17,696 nt of DNA, from the NCBI GenBank assembly GCA_002423425.1, contig DIWC01000031.1:529-18224 (forward strand), read 5' to 3'. Shown here one piece after another: positions 7,743 to 15,192 of the stretch. The position numbers and the translations under genes are program-made. A model generated the notes under the pieces. The model was not told where the DNA came from. It was given only the letters and a program-made list of their open reading frames with translations, and made no database searches. The first letter of the stretch is position 1, and each line of letters begins with the position of its first letter. This stretch comes from Peptococcaceae bacterium UBA6116 (GTDB lineage Bacteria; Bacillota; Desulfitobacteriia; Desulfitobacteriales; Syntrophobotulaceae).

Positions 7743-8476
7743 TAACAGAACAGTATTGAAAATGACTGGGCCCGCCGTTCAGTATAAGATACCAATTCCG
7801 AAAATTTTCGTGGCAAAGTCCTGATATCATTAATAAATCTAACCTGTCCACCGTATTCTCTATACAAATCCGCCTGGGCCATCTTATTGCAGCCCAAACC
7901 CAAAGTAAGTTATCAAGCCGATATATTATTCTGCTTCCTGCAGTATTCAATGGCATATTTGACGTCGCTTCCCCAGTTGGACGCACCGTCAGTCAGGTGA
8001 ATAAGCAGCGACTTTTTCAGGCGCTTTCTCTTTTTTAAAACTATGGCTGTAGCAATAATAGCTTCTCCCGAAGCCGTTTTCCCTCGGGGCACAACAGTAT
8101 ATAAACGGTCTTTGCGCGACAATTCCGTCAAATAACAGGTATTATGGGCTTCATTATAAGCAAATATCCGCGTGTTCTTATTCAGTTCTGTTAATGCTTC
8201 AAACATGGCGTAAAAAATCCGTTGCGAAACCCTCCGCTTAGGACCGATCATGGAACTTGATGCGTCAATCAGGAGGATAATATCGTTATCCATTTCGTAT
8301 GTTGCCTTTTTATACATAAATACTTCCCCCGTTATCGGAGCCCTATAAAGCCTGCGGGGGTCAATGCTGCCGCTCTTTAATCCGCGGCTGATAAGGTTTC
8401 TTCTCCTAGAACGAAGTTGCAGTGAGGCTTTTAGGCGATAGAAAAGCTGCCGGTCCAGTTTTTCTTCCATAGGCAT
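7742..8476 (-). pseudogene. VWA-domain protein (CobT/NorD C-terminal-like), interrupted by TGA-TAA
   Basis: VWA domains of this CobT/NorD-like type serve MoxR-class AAA+ ATPases in metal insertion or enzyme activation. The MIDAS metal site is complete: Asp71-Ser73-Ser75 (LIDASSSM), Thr134 (GKTASGEA) and Asp163 (HLTDGAS). After residue 187 come two consecutive in-frame stops (TGA 7913-7915, TAA 7910-7912). The same frame then continues with an obvious domain end, LTLGLGCNKMAQADLYREYG, to a TAA at 7742. Removing an AT repeat (within 7921-7926) and one copy of a tandem ACTT (7903-7910) gives an uninterrupted QNNIGLITLGLGC. The damage is thus two microduplications totalling 6 nt. The 5' end also looks cut: the frame closes just upstream, no ribosome-binding site precedes the first ATG, and a NorD-like N-terminal part and a MoxR partner are absent. 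A sequencing error cannot be excluded. Confidence 0.72.
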
Positions 8477-8593
8477 AATAATATTTTACGGTTATGGTAA
8501 TGACGGCAGCAACTACTCCGTCGAATGTGAGGATTCGTTATATCACCTTGATAAAACACAAATGTTCAAAATATACGCTCCAATTTCAATGAT

Positions 8594-10000
8594 TTACATT
8601 TTTCCGAATAATTTATCTCCATATGTTGAGTATAACAAGTTGAACAATAAACTGTATTTTTTCCTGTTGTATGTTTTTTTTCGATACATTTCATTATCGG
8701 CATTCCTGTATATTTGATCAATACCGCCATTATGGGTATCTCCCAAAGCCGCTCCGATGGAAAAACTCAGTGGGATTCGAGGATTTTCTTCATTGTGTTT
8801 TGCAAGTCCTTTTTCGATTCTCCCACAGGCCTCTTCCAATGATTCGGATGAACTGAACGGTAGGACTATAGCAAATTCATCACCACCTACTCGGGCCACG
8901 ACATCGCTTTCTCGAAAGGACCGACGAAGAATTGAGGCTGTCGTTGTGATTATAACATCACCAGATTGATGTCCAAAGGTATCGTTAACCATTTTGAGCC
9001 CGTCAACATCGCATTCAATAATTGCTACCGGATCAAACCTGCCCGAGTCCAGTCTTAACAATTCTTCCTTAAAGAAAGCCCGGTTGTATAATCCAGTCAG
9101 GTCATCATGAAGACTGGTAAATTTTAACCTGTCTTCTATTTGTTTTCTATACGTAAAATCAGTAAATATTATTACCGTACCTTTGTATTTTTCACTCACA
9201 TCCAACATGCGGTGAACCTTAATTACCAAGTGTCTGATTTTCTCTCCGGGCAACTCCAAATTCTTTTCTACGGTTACTTCAATATCAGTTCCTTTAATAA
9301 AGGAATTGAATTCTTCTGCAATCCAAGGTAATAATTGATCCACCTTTTTCATGTTCCTAATATCGGAATAATAAGTAGTTCTCATGGTACCAAAATGCTT
9401 GAAAAATTCTATGGCAGCTTTGTTCATGTTATCGACCATATTATCATTGTCAAGAATGATCGCAGGCACAGGAATACTTTCAAATATAGTTAAATATTTA
9501 TTCTTTTCGTTGGTCATAGTACGATTGATTTTTTGGAGATTCAGTATCAGCACTTCTTTGGTATCTTTGGTCCACTCGCTGCAAAAAGCTAGTTCTACGC
9601 GATCAAAAAACCGGTTAATACACAATAATGCGCAATTACACTCTGTGTTATTATTCCTGTAAGCTTCTATCACCAGATCCAGATAGGATTGACGATAATA
9701 TTTCATCAATCCCAAGAACATTTCCAGGGTTACTCCACGGTTACGATGCCGCTGTGCCTCTAGCACACCAAAAGCCCCTATTTTATCACTAGCATAATCT
9801 TCATCTGCATTAAGCCCAGGTATGGAATTATAGTCCTTGAGGGCTATAAGAAAAGCCTGGTTTAACCCATTTATCGAAGCGTTCCAGGCTTCTTCCAGGG
9901 TAGCTGTATATTTAGTATAATTATGAAGTCTCGCATATTTTAAAGTTCTTCTAATTAAAAATGTTTGGCTTGATTCTAGTAATTCAACTAGTTCCTTCAT
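8594..10000 (-). CDS. Diguanylate cyclase with N-terminal sensor, PAS and GGDEF domains
   Basis: It makes the second messenger c-di-GMP from two GTP. GGDEF is intact at residues 372-376 (ARVGGDEFAIVLP). The inhibitory I-site RESD occupies 363-366, five residues ahead as in feedback-controlled enzymes. The linker LHDDLTGLYNRAFF opens the domain at about 297. Residues ~165-290 read as a PAS domain (FESIPVPAIILDNDN). Residues 1-160 are helical with HRNRGVTLEMFLGLMKYYR, resembling the RsbRD_N-type sensor module; this is inference. There is no transmembrane segment, so it senses a cytoplasmic signal. The ATG follows a duplicated AAGGAG-rich leader. The leader carries four 7-bp tandem repeats. No EAL or HD-GYP partner is present in the window, and the output is unknown. 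Confidence 0.9.
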   Translation of the reverse strand: MKELVELLESSQTFLIRRTLKYARLHNYTKYTATLEEAWNASINGLNQAFLIALKDYNSIPGLNADEDYASDKIGAFGVLEAQRHRNRGVTLEMFLGLMKYYRQSYLDLVIEAYRNNNTECNCALLCINRFFDRVELAFCSEWTKDTKEVLILNLQKINRTMTNEKNKYLTIFESIPVPAIILDNDNMVDNMNKAAIEFFKHFGTMRTTYYSDIRNMKKVDQLLPWIAEEFNSFIKGTDIEVTVEKNLELPGEKIRHLVIKVHRMLDVSEKYKGTVIIFTDFTYRKQIEDRLKFTSLHDDLTGLYNRAFFKEELLRLDSGRFDPVAIIECDVDGLKMVNDTFGHQSGDVIITTTASILRRSFRESDVVARVGGDEFAIVLPFSSSESLEEACGRIEKGLAKHNEENPRIPLSFSIGAALGDTHNGGIDQIYRNADNEMYRKKTYNRKKYSLLFNLLYSTYGDKLFGKM

Positions 10001-10048
10001 CGTATTACTCCTTTCTCCTTAAGTTTGGGCGGAATTGAGTAAAGTTTT

Positions 10049-10076
10049 ACGATATACGATATACGATATACGATAT
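10049..10076. repeat. Four perfect tandem copies of ACGATAT in the cyclase leader
   Basis: Four back-to-back identical 7-bp units (10049-10055, 10056-10062, 10063-10069, 10070-10076) lie 49 bp upstream of the diguanylate cyclase ATG, in its probable promoter or 5' leader. Seven is not a multiple of three, but the array is outside coding sequence, so copy-number change would act on promoter or leader spacing rather than frame. Short perfect arrays like this are prone to slipped-strand mutation. Confidence 0.9.
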
Positions 10077-10206
10077 ATTAAAATTTGACATTAAGCGACA
10101 ATTTCCTCTTTTCAACACAAAATGATGAAATCAGGAAAACCTGATGAATGAAGTAACATTTGTAAGTTAAGGGGGATGATTTTATAGCCGTATTTACCAC
10201 TTAAAT

Positions 10207-10251
10207 ATACAAATAGGGCCACTGAAATACGTCAGTAACCCTAATTTGTAT
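10207..10251 (-). terminator. Long imperfect palindrome, probable terminator of the radical SAM gene
   Basis: Arms 10207-10225 and 10232-10251 pair over about 17 positions, with two adjacent mismatches and one bulge around a 6-nt loop (AATACG). It lies 64 bp beyond the radical SAM stop. The minus-strand 3' flank is only modestly T-rich (ATTTAA), so it may be a weak or bidirectional terminator, an mRNA-stabilising hairpin or a protein-binding palindrome. Confidence 0.45.
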
Positions 10252-10315
10252 TTTACATTATGTTCACAAAACTGGTGGGTTTGATTGTAATTGTTTAACT
10301 TGCTAGCCCCCTCGT

Positions 10316-11668
10316 TTAGCCGTGCGCTTCATGCCAAAGCCGTTCGGCAACCGGAGCCCACTCCTCGGCTGCTTTCTCACACTTTGCGGTAAGATTGCAT
10401 ACATTTTCGGGGTTTTGCAATTCGGTTGATTTTGCTTTCGATTTCTCTACCATCTCTGCCAGACGGCCTTGGTTATCAAGCAATGGACAGGGACGCAAGT
10501 GATTATCGTTAAAAGGCTGATTGTCGTGATACTGCATGAAAAGCGGTGACTTAAAGGCCTCAATCAAGGTTTTCTCATGGATGTTGCTGTCCGCATAATG
10601 AATAAAGGCACAGGGTTCAATATCGCCGTTGGCATTGATATGCAGATAACAACGACCACCGGCGATGCAGCCGTTCACATATTCACCATCGTTCCAGAAA
10701 TCCATCGTGAAAATCGGCTTGGTCTCACGAAACGCACGAATTTGACGGTACATAAATTCGCGCTGCTGCGCGGTGGCCAAAAGTTCGGGGACAGCATCCA
10801 CCCCTACGGGCATATAGGTGAAGAACCAGGCAAACTTTGCTCCCTTTTCAATCATGTCGTCAAAGTATTCTTCACTGCCGATAATTTCAGTGTTCTTACT
10901 GGTGTAGCAACTGGAAATGCCGAAGACCAGTTTTTTATCCCGAAGAATCTTCATAGCCCGCATAACAGCTTGATAAGTGCCATTTCCACGGCGGGAATCT
11001 GTTTCTTCCTCAAAACCTTCCACACTGATTGCCGGTACAAAGTTCTGTACGCGCAGCATTTCATCGGCAAATTCTTCATCAATCAGTGTCCCATTGGTAA
11101 AAGCCAGAAAGGCGCAATCGCTATGTTTTTCACATAGCGTAATAATATCCCGCTTGCGCACCAAGGGTTCGCCTCCCGAGTAAACGTAGAAATAAACCCC
11201 CAATTCTTTACCTTGCCGGATAATGCTATCCAGGGTATCATAATCCATTTTCAACGTATTTCCATAATCGGCGGCCCAGCAGCCGGTGCAGTGAAGGTTG
11301 CAGGCCGAAGTCGGATCAAGAAGAATTGTCCAGGGAATATTGCATTCATTTTTTTCTTTGGCTTTATCCTGGCGTTTCCCCCCAATGAGGCAGGCATTAA
11401 TGACGAAGTTTTCAAACATTTTTTTTCTTACCCCGTCATCGACGTCCGTCCAAAGGCTCTTAATAAGCCGATACCAGTTATTTTCCGAACTTACAAAGAT
11501 ATTTTTTACCGCTTGCGCTTGCTTGCCGACGTATTTATTTTCTTTGTCCGCTATAATCAACCAATCTAAAATCCGTGGGATGTTCTTGTTGGGGTTGGAA
11601 TCCAGATAAGTCAATACTTTTTTTACCCCAAAAGTTTGCAAATTCTCTAGTATGGTTTTTTTACTCAT
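10316..11668 (-). CDS. Radical SAM enzyme with additional C-terminal cysteines (SPASM-like), substrate unknown
   Basis: Radical SAM enzymes use a [4Fe-4S] cluster to cleave S-adenosylmethionine and start radical chemistry. The cluster motif CNLHCTGC lies at Cys123, Cys127 and Cys130, followed by the SAM-binding YSGGEPL. A ~105-residue helical N-terminal domain precedes the barrel and ends in NIPWTILLD. The C-terminal part has CIAGGRCYLHINANGDIEPC, then RPCPLL and VCNLTAKC. These cysteines could hold auxiliary Fe-S clusters as in SPASM/twitch proteins. At 450 residues it suits that class. The ATG (11666-11668) has a GAGGTG ribosome-binding site. A cysteine-less relative is transcribed divergently 200 bp away, and a TetR-family gene follows that one. 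No short precursor peptide is seen next to it, so a RiPP role is unsupported. Confidence 0.85.
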   Translation of the reverse strand: MSKKTILENLQTFGVKKVLTYLDSNPNKNIPRILDWLIIADKENKYVGKQAQAVKNIFVSSENNWYRLIKSLWTDVDDGVRKKMFENFVINACLIGGKRQDKAKEKNECNIPWTILLDPTSACNLHCTGCWAADYGNTLKMDYDTLDSIIRQGKELGVYFYVYSGGEPLVRKRDIITLCEKHSDCAFLAFTNGTLIDEEFADEMLRVQNFVPAISVEGFEEETDSRRGNGTYQAVMRAMKILRDKKLVFGISSCYTSKNTEIIGSEEYFDDMIEKGAKFAWFFTYMPVGVDAVPELLATAQQREFMYRQIRAFRETKPIFTMDFWNDGEYVNGCIAGGRCYLHINANGDIEPCAFIHYADSNIHEKTLIEAFKSPLFMQYHDNQPFNDNHLRPCPLLDNQGRLAEMVEKSKAKSTELQNPENVCNLTAKCEKAAEEWAPVAERLWHEAHG

Positions 11669-11733
11669 AAGGAAGACACCTCTCTTTCATTCCGTTGACT
11701 CTATTTTAATAAAAGCCTGTTATCTTTTCTTTA

Positions 11734-11815
11734 GACAAAACCTTGTCCGTGTCACAAATATAGACATCAATAGAAACTGTCGTCATTTTTGACATTTTCT
11801 CAACTTGTCTATGTC
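11734..11815. promoter_or_regulatory. Operator-like cluster of TGTC/GACA half-sites in the divergent promoter region
   Basis: Eight TGTC or GACA tetramers fall within 82 bp. Two pairs form identical-geometry inverted repeats, TGTC-N9-GACA, at 11750-11766 and 11778-11794. A third element is GACAA-AACC-TTGTC (11734-11747). TGTC recurs at exactly 28-bp steps (11750, 11778, 11806). The cluster lies between the start codons of the radical SAM gene and its pseudoenzyme. The leftmost element overlaps a possible -35 (TTGTCT) of the former, and the rightmost precedes a possible -10 TATAGT (11835-11840) of the latter. The nearby TetR-family protein is the natural candidate ligand; that is inference. 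Confidence 0.5.
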
Positions 11816-11868
11816 TTTGATCGCCAGGAAAAGCTATAGTTAGAAAGAGTAATGAGAGGAGGAAAGTT

Positions 11869-12924
11869 ATGGATAACAGTAGAAAAATAACGCATACAAT
11901 GATCGAAACAGCTTTAACGAAAGCTCTGAGGGATATAGAAGAAAATTCAAATAGAGGAATTCGTAATTTGGTTGATCTTGGAACCCACTTGGCTAAAGGC
12001 CGTTTTCAAAAGGAATTTTTCCGCATCTCCCAGCAAATGCTTGATAATGAAAACAGCGCTTATTACGCGATGACGAATAATATCGTCCGTAATGTCAATC
12101 ATCAAATTATCAAGAACTTTGGTGTCAATTTAGGGTATAATAGCTGGACTTACGGCGCGGAAAAGATTCGAGAGTGCCAAAAAACATATGGCCACAATAT
12201 TCCCTGGACGATTATCTTTGATTTTCGTCAGGATATGCCGACCATGCTGTCCTCTAAAGAGATATCCGGCGTTTTAAGCTGCGGGGAATCACTGGGCATT
12301 TACTGTGGAATGTTTTTGGTCAATAGAGAAAAAGCTTATCTGAAAACACTTTTGGCTGTCTTGGCGACTCATAAAGAAAGCGCTTATTTTCTATTTGTCC
12401 CGCCGGAAATTATTACTGAAGAAATAGCCCGGGAAATTGTCAATGCCGGCAATATAATCATCGTCCTGGAGATGAACACGGCCGGTGAAAGTCCTGGGTG
12501 CAGGAATGCCGCAGCTATACTGCTAAATAGAAAATGTTTATACGGTATTTACAGTATGTATGGTGACGATAATGTTGAATATGTGATGAGCGATTGTTAT
12601 CTCAGGCAAATAGAAGAATTTTATTGCACTTTTGCCTTTTTGATCAGAGAGGATCTTAAAGATGCCCAAAATAAAGAGCGTTTTTCGCAATTCATGGAAA
12701 CTGCAAAAAGCGCTAACGAGTATATATTCTTTCTGATTGATTTTTATGAGGATTTGGCAAATGTAGATAAAATAATTTCGGGGGAAGACTGCTTCCTTGC
12801 TATTAAAACCAATGGCGGGATAGCAGTTACCTTGACGGAGACATTATCCGCGGAACTAAACATCCGGACAAACTCTCTGCAAACGATTCTAAAAGAGACG
12901 ATGTTCAAAACGCAATCTATCTAG
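11869..12924 (+). CDS. Radical SAM-like pseudoenzyme lacking the cluster cysteines
   Basis: This 351-residue protein parallels the divergently transcribed radical SAM enzyme along most of its length. Both have a ~105-residue helical N-terminal domain and then NIPWTI at the same residue number (Asn110 in both). The positions of Cys123, Cys127 and Cys130 are here Met, Leu and Lys (FRQDMPTMLSSK). The SAM-binding GGEP is replaced by unrelated residues (MFLVNREKA). Near the C-terminus DCFLAIKTNGGIAV mirrors RCYLHINANGDIEP, and the protein then ends early, without the final cysteine-rich tail. It should therefore not bind the cluster or cleave SAM, but may be a partner, substrate carrier or regulator of the active enzyme. 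AGGAGG lies 6 nt before the ATG. A weak -10 TATAGT is at 11835-11840. It converges on the TetR gene with a 19-bp gap. I know of similar clostridial proteins only as uncharacterised. Confidence 0.78.
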   Translation: MDNSRKITHTMIETALTKALRDIEENSNRGIRNLVDLGTHLAKGRFQKEFFRISQQMLDNENSAYYAMTNNIVRNVNHQIIKNFGVNLGYNSWTYGAEKIRECQKTYGHNIPWTIIFDFRQDMPTMLSSKEISGVLSCGESLGIYCGMFLVNREKAYLKTLLAVLATHKESAYFLFVPPEIITEEIAREIVNAGNIIIVLEMNTAGESPGCRNAAAILLNRKCLYGIYSMYGDDNVEYVMSDCYLRQIEEFYCTFAFLIREDLKDAQNKERFSQFMETAKSANEYIFFLIDFYEDLANVDKIISGEDCFLAIKTNGGIAVTLTETLSAELNIRTNSLQTILKETMFKTQSI

Positions 12925-12943
12925 TCTGAAAACACTATCTCAT

Positions 12944-13483
12944 TTATTTTCCCTCGCCGCCCATGTGAACAAGTCCTGTAGCTGCGTTTCTCAATAGCTT
13001 CACAAATTCCTGGGGGGGTATTTTTGCTCCCTCAAGCAACCACCTGCTAATAGATACGCGAATGGCATCAGCATAGAAAGTAGCATAGAAGGTCTGGTTC
13101 GGGTCATCGGCAAAAATCTCATTTACCTGTGCTAAAATAATAGGATGCATAACTTCTTCGAAATACTCAGAGAAGGAATTTTGCCCGGTGACCTTTAGGG
13201 CATTGCTGTAAAATATACGATTTTTAAAAAAGAAATTGCATATTTTTTCCATTAGTTCCCAACTAGACATATCTAAGGAGTTTTTAATGTCCGCAAAAAA
13301 CTCAGTATAGTAAATCCAGTTGACCAGGTCGTACTTGTCTTTAAAATGGTAATAAAAGCTCTGCCGATTCATATGACAACGTTCAACGATATCCCCAATC
13401 TTTATTTTTTCCATCGGGAGCTCAGCCATGAGTTCCTTCATAGCTACAGATAATGCCTGTTTCGTTAGTTGTGAATCCGGCAT
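12944..13483 (-). CDS. TetR/AcrR-family transcriptional regulator (DhaS-like)
   Basis: It is a DNA-binding repressor-type protein. The N-terminal helix-turn-helix reads SQLTKQALSVAMKELM, then KIKIGDIVERCHMNRQSFYYHF, then DKYDLVNWIY. This is the signature of the DhaS-like subgroup with a TetR_C_8-type ligand domain. I place the start at the ATG 13481-13483 (179 residues), because AAGGAG stands 11 nt upstream and family members begin right before SQLTKQA. The frame is open to a TTG at 13549, but that extension has no family sequence and contains a TTGACA that may be a promoter -35. It lies 124 bp behind the chemoreceptor and converges on the pseudoenzyme. The ligand and targets are unknown; the half-site cluster at 11734-11815 is the likely target. 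A run of seven C near codon 157 (PPQEF) is a possible slippage site. Confidence 0.85.
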   Translation of the reverse strand: MPDSQLTKQALSVAMKELMAELPMEKIKIGDIVERCHMNRQSFYYHFKDKYDLVNWIYYTEFFADIKNSLDMSSWELMEKICNFFFKNRIFYSNALKVTGQNSFSEYFEEVMHPIILAQVNEIFADDPNQTFYATFYADAIRVSISRWLLEGAKIPPQEFVKLLRNAATGLVHMGGEGK

Positions 13484-13607
13484 GGAAAGCCCAGCTCCTT
13501 CTTCAATGGTCTTTACTCTTCCTATGATATTTTCAGTAGGTTCTGTCAAATAAAGTTCAATTTTTCAAAAAATAGCCAATAAATTCCCCCGCATTGATGA
13601 GGACGTT

Positions 13608-15080
13608 TTAGTGTAATAAATGTACTCCTTTTCTGGATAAGTTCTCTACTTTTAAAGAAATTTGATCCAAATACTTGAAGATCTCTTGCGAAAGTTTTTC
13701 CGCTTTTAGATACAATTCTTGGGCTTCGGCTTGATTATGATCTTTAACTGCCTGGATTACCTCTTCCCCTAAAATATGGAATTTGTGATGAATCGCTTCA
13801 ATGGCGTTCCAATCATGTACGATTGAGGGATGCGTTACTTTAACAGCATGATAAAAATGACCAAACGCACATTTTGACGGATTTATTTGAAGAGGATATA
13901 TCGTCATGTCATTAAGGATTCTATTTAAATTTTCCAGCCATTTGGCATGGGCATATTTGGCTTCGGCAATATTCTCTAAAAACTCCTGGTTATTTAAAGC
14001 ATTGACACTGCCGTGCAGGGCATCCATCTGCTCCTTCACGATCTCAGAAAGATTTTCATCAATTTCAGAGATTTGTTTGGCAAATTCGGCGCTGGTTAGC
14101 GCGTCCTGATGAATGCCCCCGGTCATTCGCGCAAGATTCTCGGCACCACGGCTCGAAACATCCATGGCCTGATTAATCTCATTGGTGGAAGCCTTAATCC
14201 CTTCCATAGCATGGGTAATCGCTTGAACGTCATTAATAGTGTTTTGGAGCATATCTACATTTTCTTCCATCGTTTCTGTAATTGTATCGATCTTATGGCT
14301 CATCTTTTCCGTTAAAGAAAGCGTATTATCCATACTTTGTTTACCTTCTCTGGCTGAATTCTGGATATTTTCTACAAAAGACCTCATTCCTTCAAGGCTC
14401 GTCTTGGTGTCATCCGCAAGTTTGCGTATTTCATCGGCAACAACAGCAAATCCCCGTCCATGTTCCCCGGCACGGGCAGCTTCGATCGATGCATTTAGTG
14501 CCAGCAGGTTTGTTTGCTTCGCAATTCCACCAACTCCTCTTACGATATCATTGACTTTGTTTGCCATTTCCACAAGCTGCGCAATCTTCGTTCCCGTAAC
14601 ATCGGCATCCGTCATTACATCGTCTTTCAGCTGGTTTACTTCTTTTAGTTGGATCAGGCTCCTATGGTTTCTTTCAACCAAGGTTTTAGAAGCCTCTGAC
14701 AATTGAGATAAGGTATCGGAAGTTTTTGTTACAGTGCTGTTTACTTCATTCATTCCGGCATTTGTTTGCTGCACCACGGCTAAATTCGATTCGCTGAGTA
14801 AGGTTATTTCCTTGGCAAATTGAATAAGCTTATTCGAAATATGGCTCATATTGACATCAAAACTGCTTAAAGATGCAGTGCTCTTCAAGAGTTTCTTCGC
14901 TGATGTAGCCATTTGTTTTTCATTGGAAAACAAACGTTTAAAATAATTTAAGAAAGTGATATGGATAGGATATTGGATAATAGGTTCTTCTGTGTTTTTA
15001 CCTACCAATGTGTCTTCAACATATTGAATAATAAGAGAGGTTTCATGACATGGCTTTTTTTTAGTAATAGCATCGAACAT
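13608..15080 (-). CDS. Soluble methyl-accepting chemotaxis protein with C-terminal CZB zinc-binding domain
   Basis: This is a cytoplasmic chemoreceptor that would signal to CheA/CheW. It has no transmembrane segment. A ~90-residue N-terminal part (YVEDTLVGK, YPIHITFLNYFKRLF) precedes a long coiled coil. The hairpin tip is unmistakable (QTNLLALNASIEAARAGE then RGFAVVADEIRKLA, about residues 185-215). The last ~120 residues are a chemoreceptor zinc-binding (CZB) domain with His378 (KYAHAKW), Cys404 (KCAFGHFY) and His431/432/435 (IHHKFH), the usual 3His-1Cys set. CZB receptors such as TlpD respond to zinc, hypochlorite or redox state through the Zn-Cys site. I chose the ATG at 15078-15080, with AGGAG 10 nt upstream. 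A GTG at 15137 is open in frame, but the AGGAGG ahead of it is ~17 nt away and lies almost at the predicted transcript start. No chemotaxis partner genes lie nearby. Confidence 0.9.
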   Translation of the reverse strand: MFDAITKKKPCHETSLIIQYVEDTLVGKNTEEPIIQYPIHITFLNYFKRLFSNEKQMATSAKKLLKSTASLSSFDVNMSHISNKLIQFAKEITLLSESNLAVVQQTNAGMNEVNSTVTKTSDTLSQLSEASKTLVERNHRSLIQLKEVNQLKDDVMTDADVTGTKIAQLVEMANKVNDIVRGVGGIAKQTNLLALNASIEAARAGEHGRGFAVVADEIRKLADDTKTSLEGMRSFVENIQNSAREGKQSMDNTLSLTEKMSHKIDTITETMEENVDMLQNTINDVQAITHAMEGIKASTNEINQAMDVSSRGAENLARMTGGIHQDALTSAEFAKQISEIDENLSEIVKEQMDALHGSVNALNNQEFLENIAEAKYAHAKWLENLNRILNDMTIYPLQINPSKCAFGHFYHAVKVTHPSIVHDWNAIEAIHHKFHILGEEVIQAVKDHNQAEAQELYLKAEKLSQEIFKYLDQISLKVENLSRKGVHLLH

Positions 15081-15164
15081 ACTTTGACAACTCCTTCTCC
15101 CAATACGCACATTTTTTTGTTTATTCTTATTATTCACCGTTTATAAAACAAATTCCTCCTCGTA

Positions 15165-15192
15165 TTTATATTTTCTTAACATACTCTTGCAA
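15165..15192 (-). promoter_or_regulatory. Sigma-70-type promoter of the CZB chemoreceptor
   Basis: On the minus strand TTGCAA (15187-15192) is followed by a 16-bp spacer and TATAAA (15165-15170). Transcription would begin near 15158, about 78 nt ahead of the chosen ATG. The -35 lies inside a 15-bp direct duplication, so a second TTGCAA stands 15 bp further upstream. Confidence 0.5.

Larger units (their letters stand above)
10001..10315. other. Gene-free stretch between the diguanylate cyclase and radical SAM genes
   Basis: This 315-bp stretch has no credible gene. It holds the cyclase ribosome-binding region (10003-10022), the heptamer array, a weak minus-strand promoter candidate (TTGTCG at 10096-10101, 17 bp, ATATAT at 10073-10078 touching the array), a perfect 6-bp hairpin ATCAGG-AAAA-CCTGAT (10130-10145), and the long imperfect palindrome at 10207-10251. 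I looked for a c-di-GMP riboswitch core and did not see one. Confidence 0.6.

Noticed and set aside
7621..7986. 121-residue minus-strand reading frame covering the 3' half of the VWA gene
   Set aside because: Its peptide (LLWVWAAIRWP and onward) has no domain sense, while the VWA frame over the same DNA gives a clear domain end once the two stops are bridged.
10049..10076. CRISPR-like repeat
   Set aside because: The 7-bp units are directly adjacent with no spacers, so this is a simple tandem repeat.
10001..10200. c-di-GMP riboswitch ahead of the diguanylate cyclase
   Set aside because: The conserved GEMM-type core and tetraloop-receptor sequences are absent; only the heptamers and a short 6-bp hairpin are present.
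10577..11137. 186-residue plus-strand open frame opposite the radical SAM gene
   Set aside because: It is antisense to the conserved catalytic region, with no recognisable motif or start signal.
11669..11868. Sigma-54 enhancer/promoter reading of the TGT-N11-ACA sites
   Set aside because: No TGGCAC-N5-TTGCA -24/-12 element is visible on either strand, and a TetR gene is the nearer explanation.
13484..13549. Longer TetR protein starting at TTG 13549
   Set aside because: It has no ribosome-binding site and no family sequence in the extension, while AAGGAG precedes the ATG at 13483.
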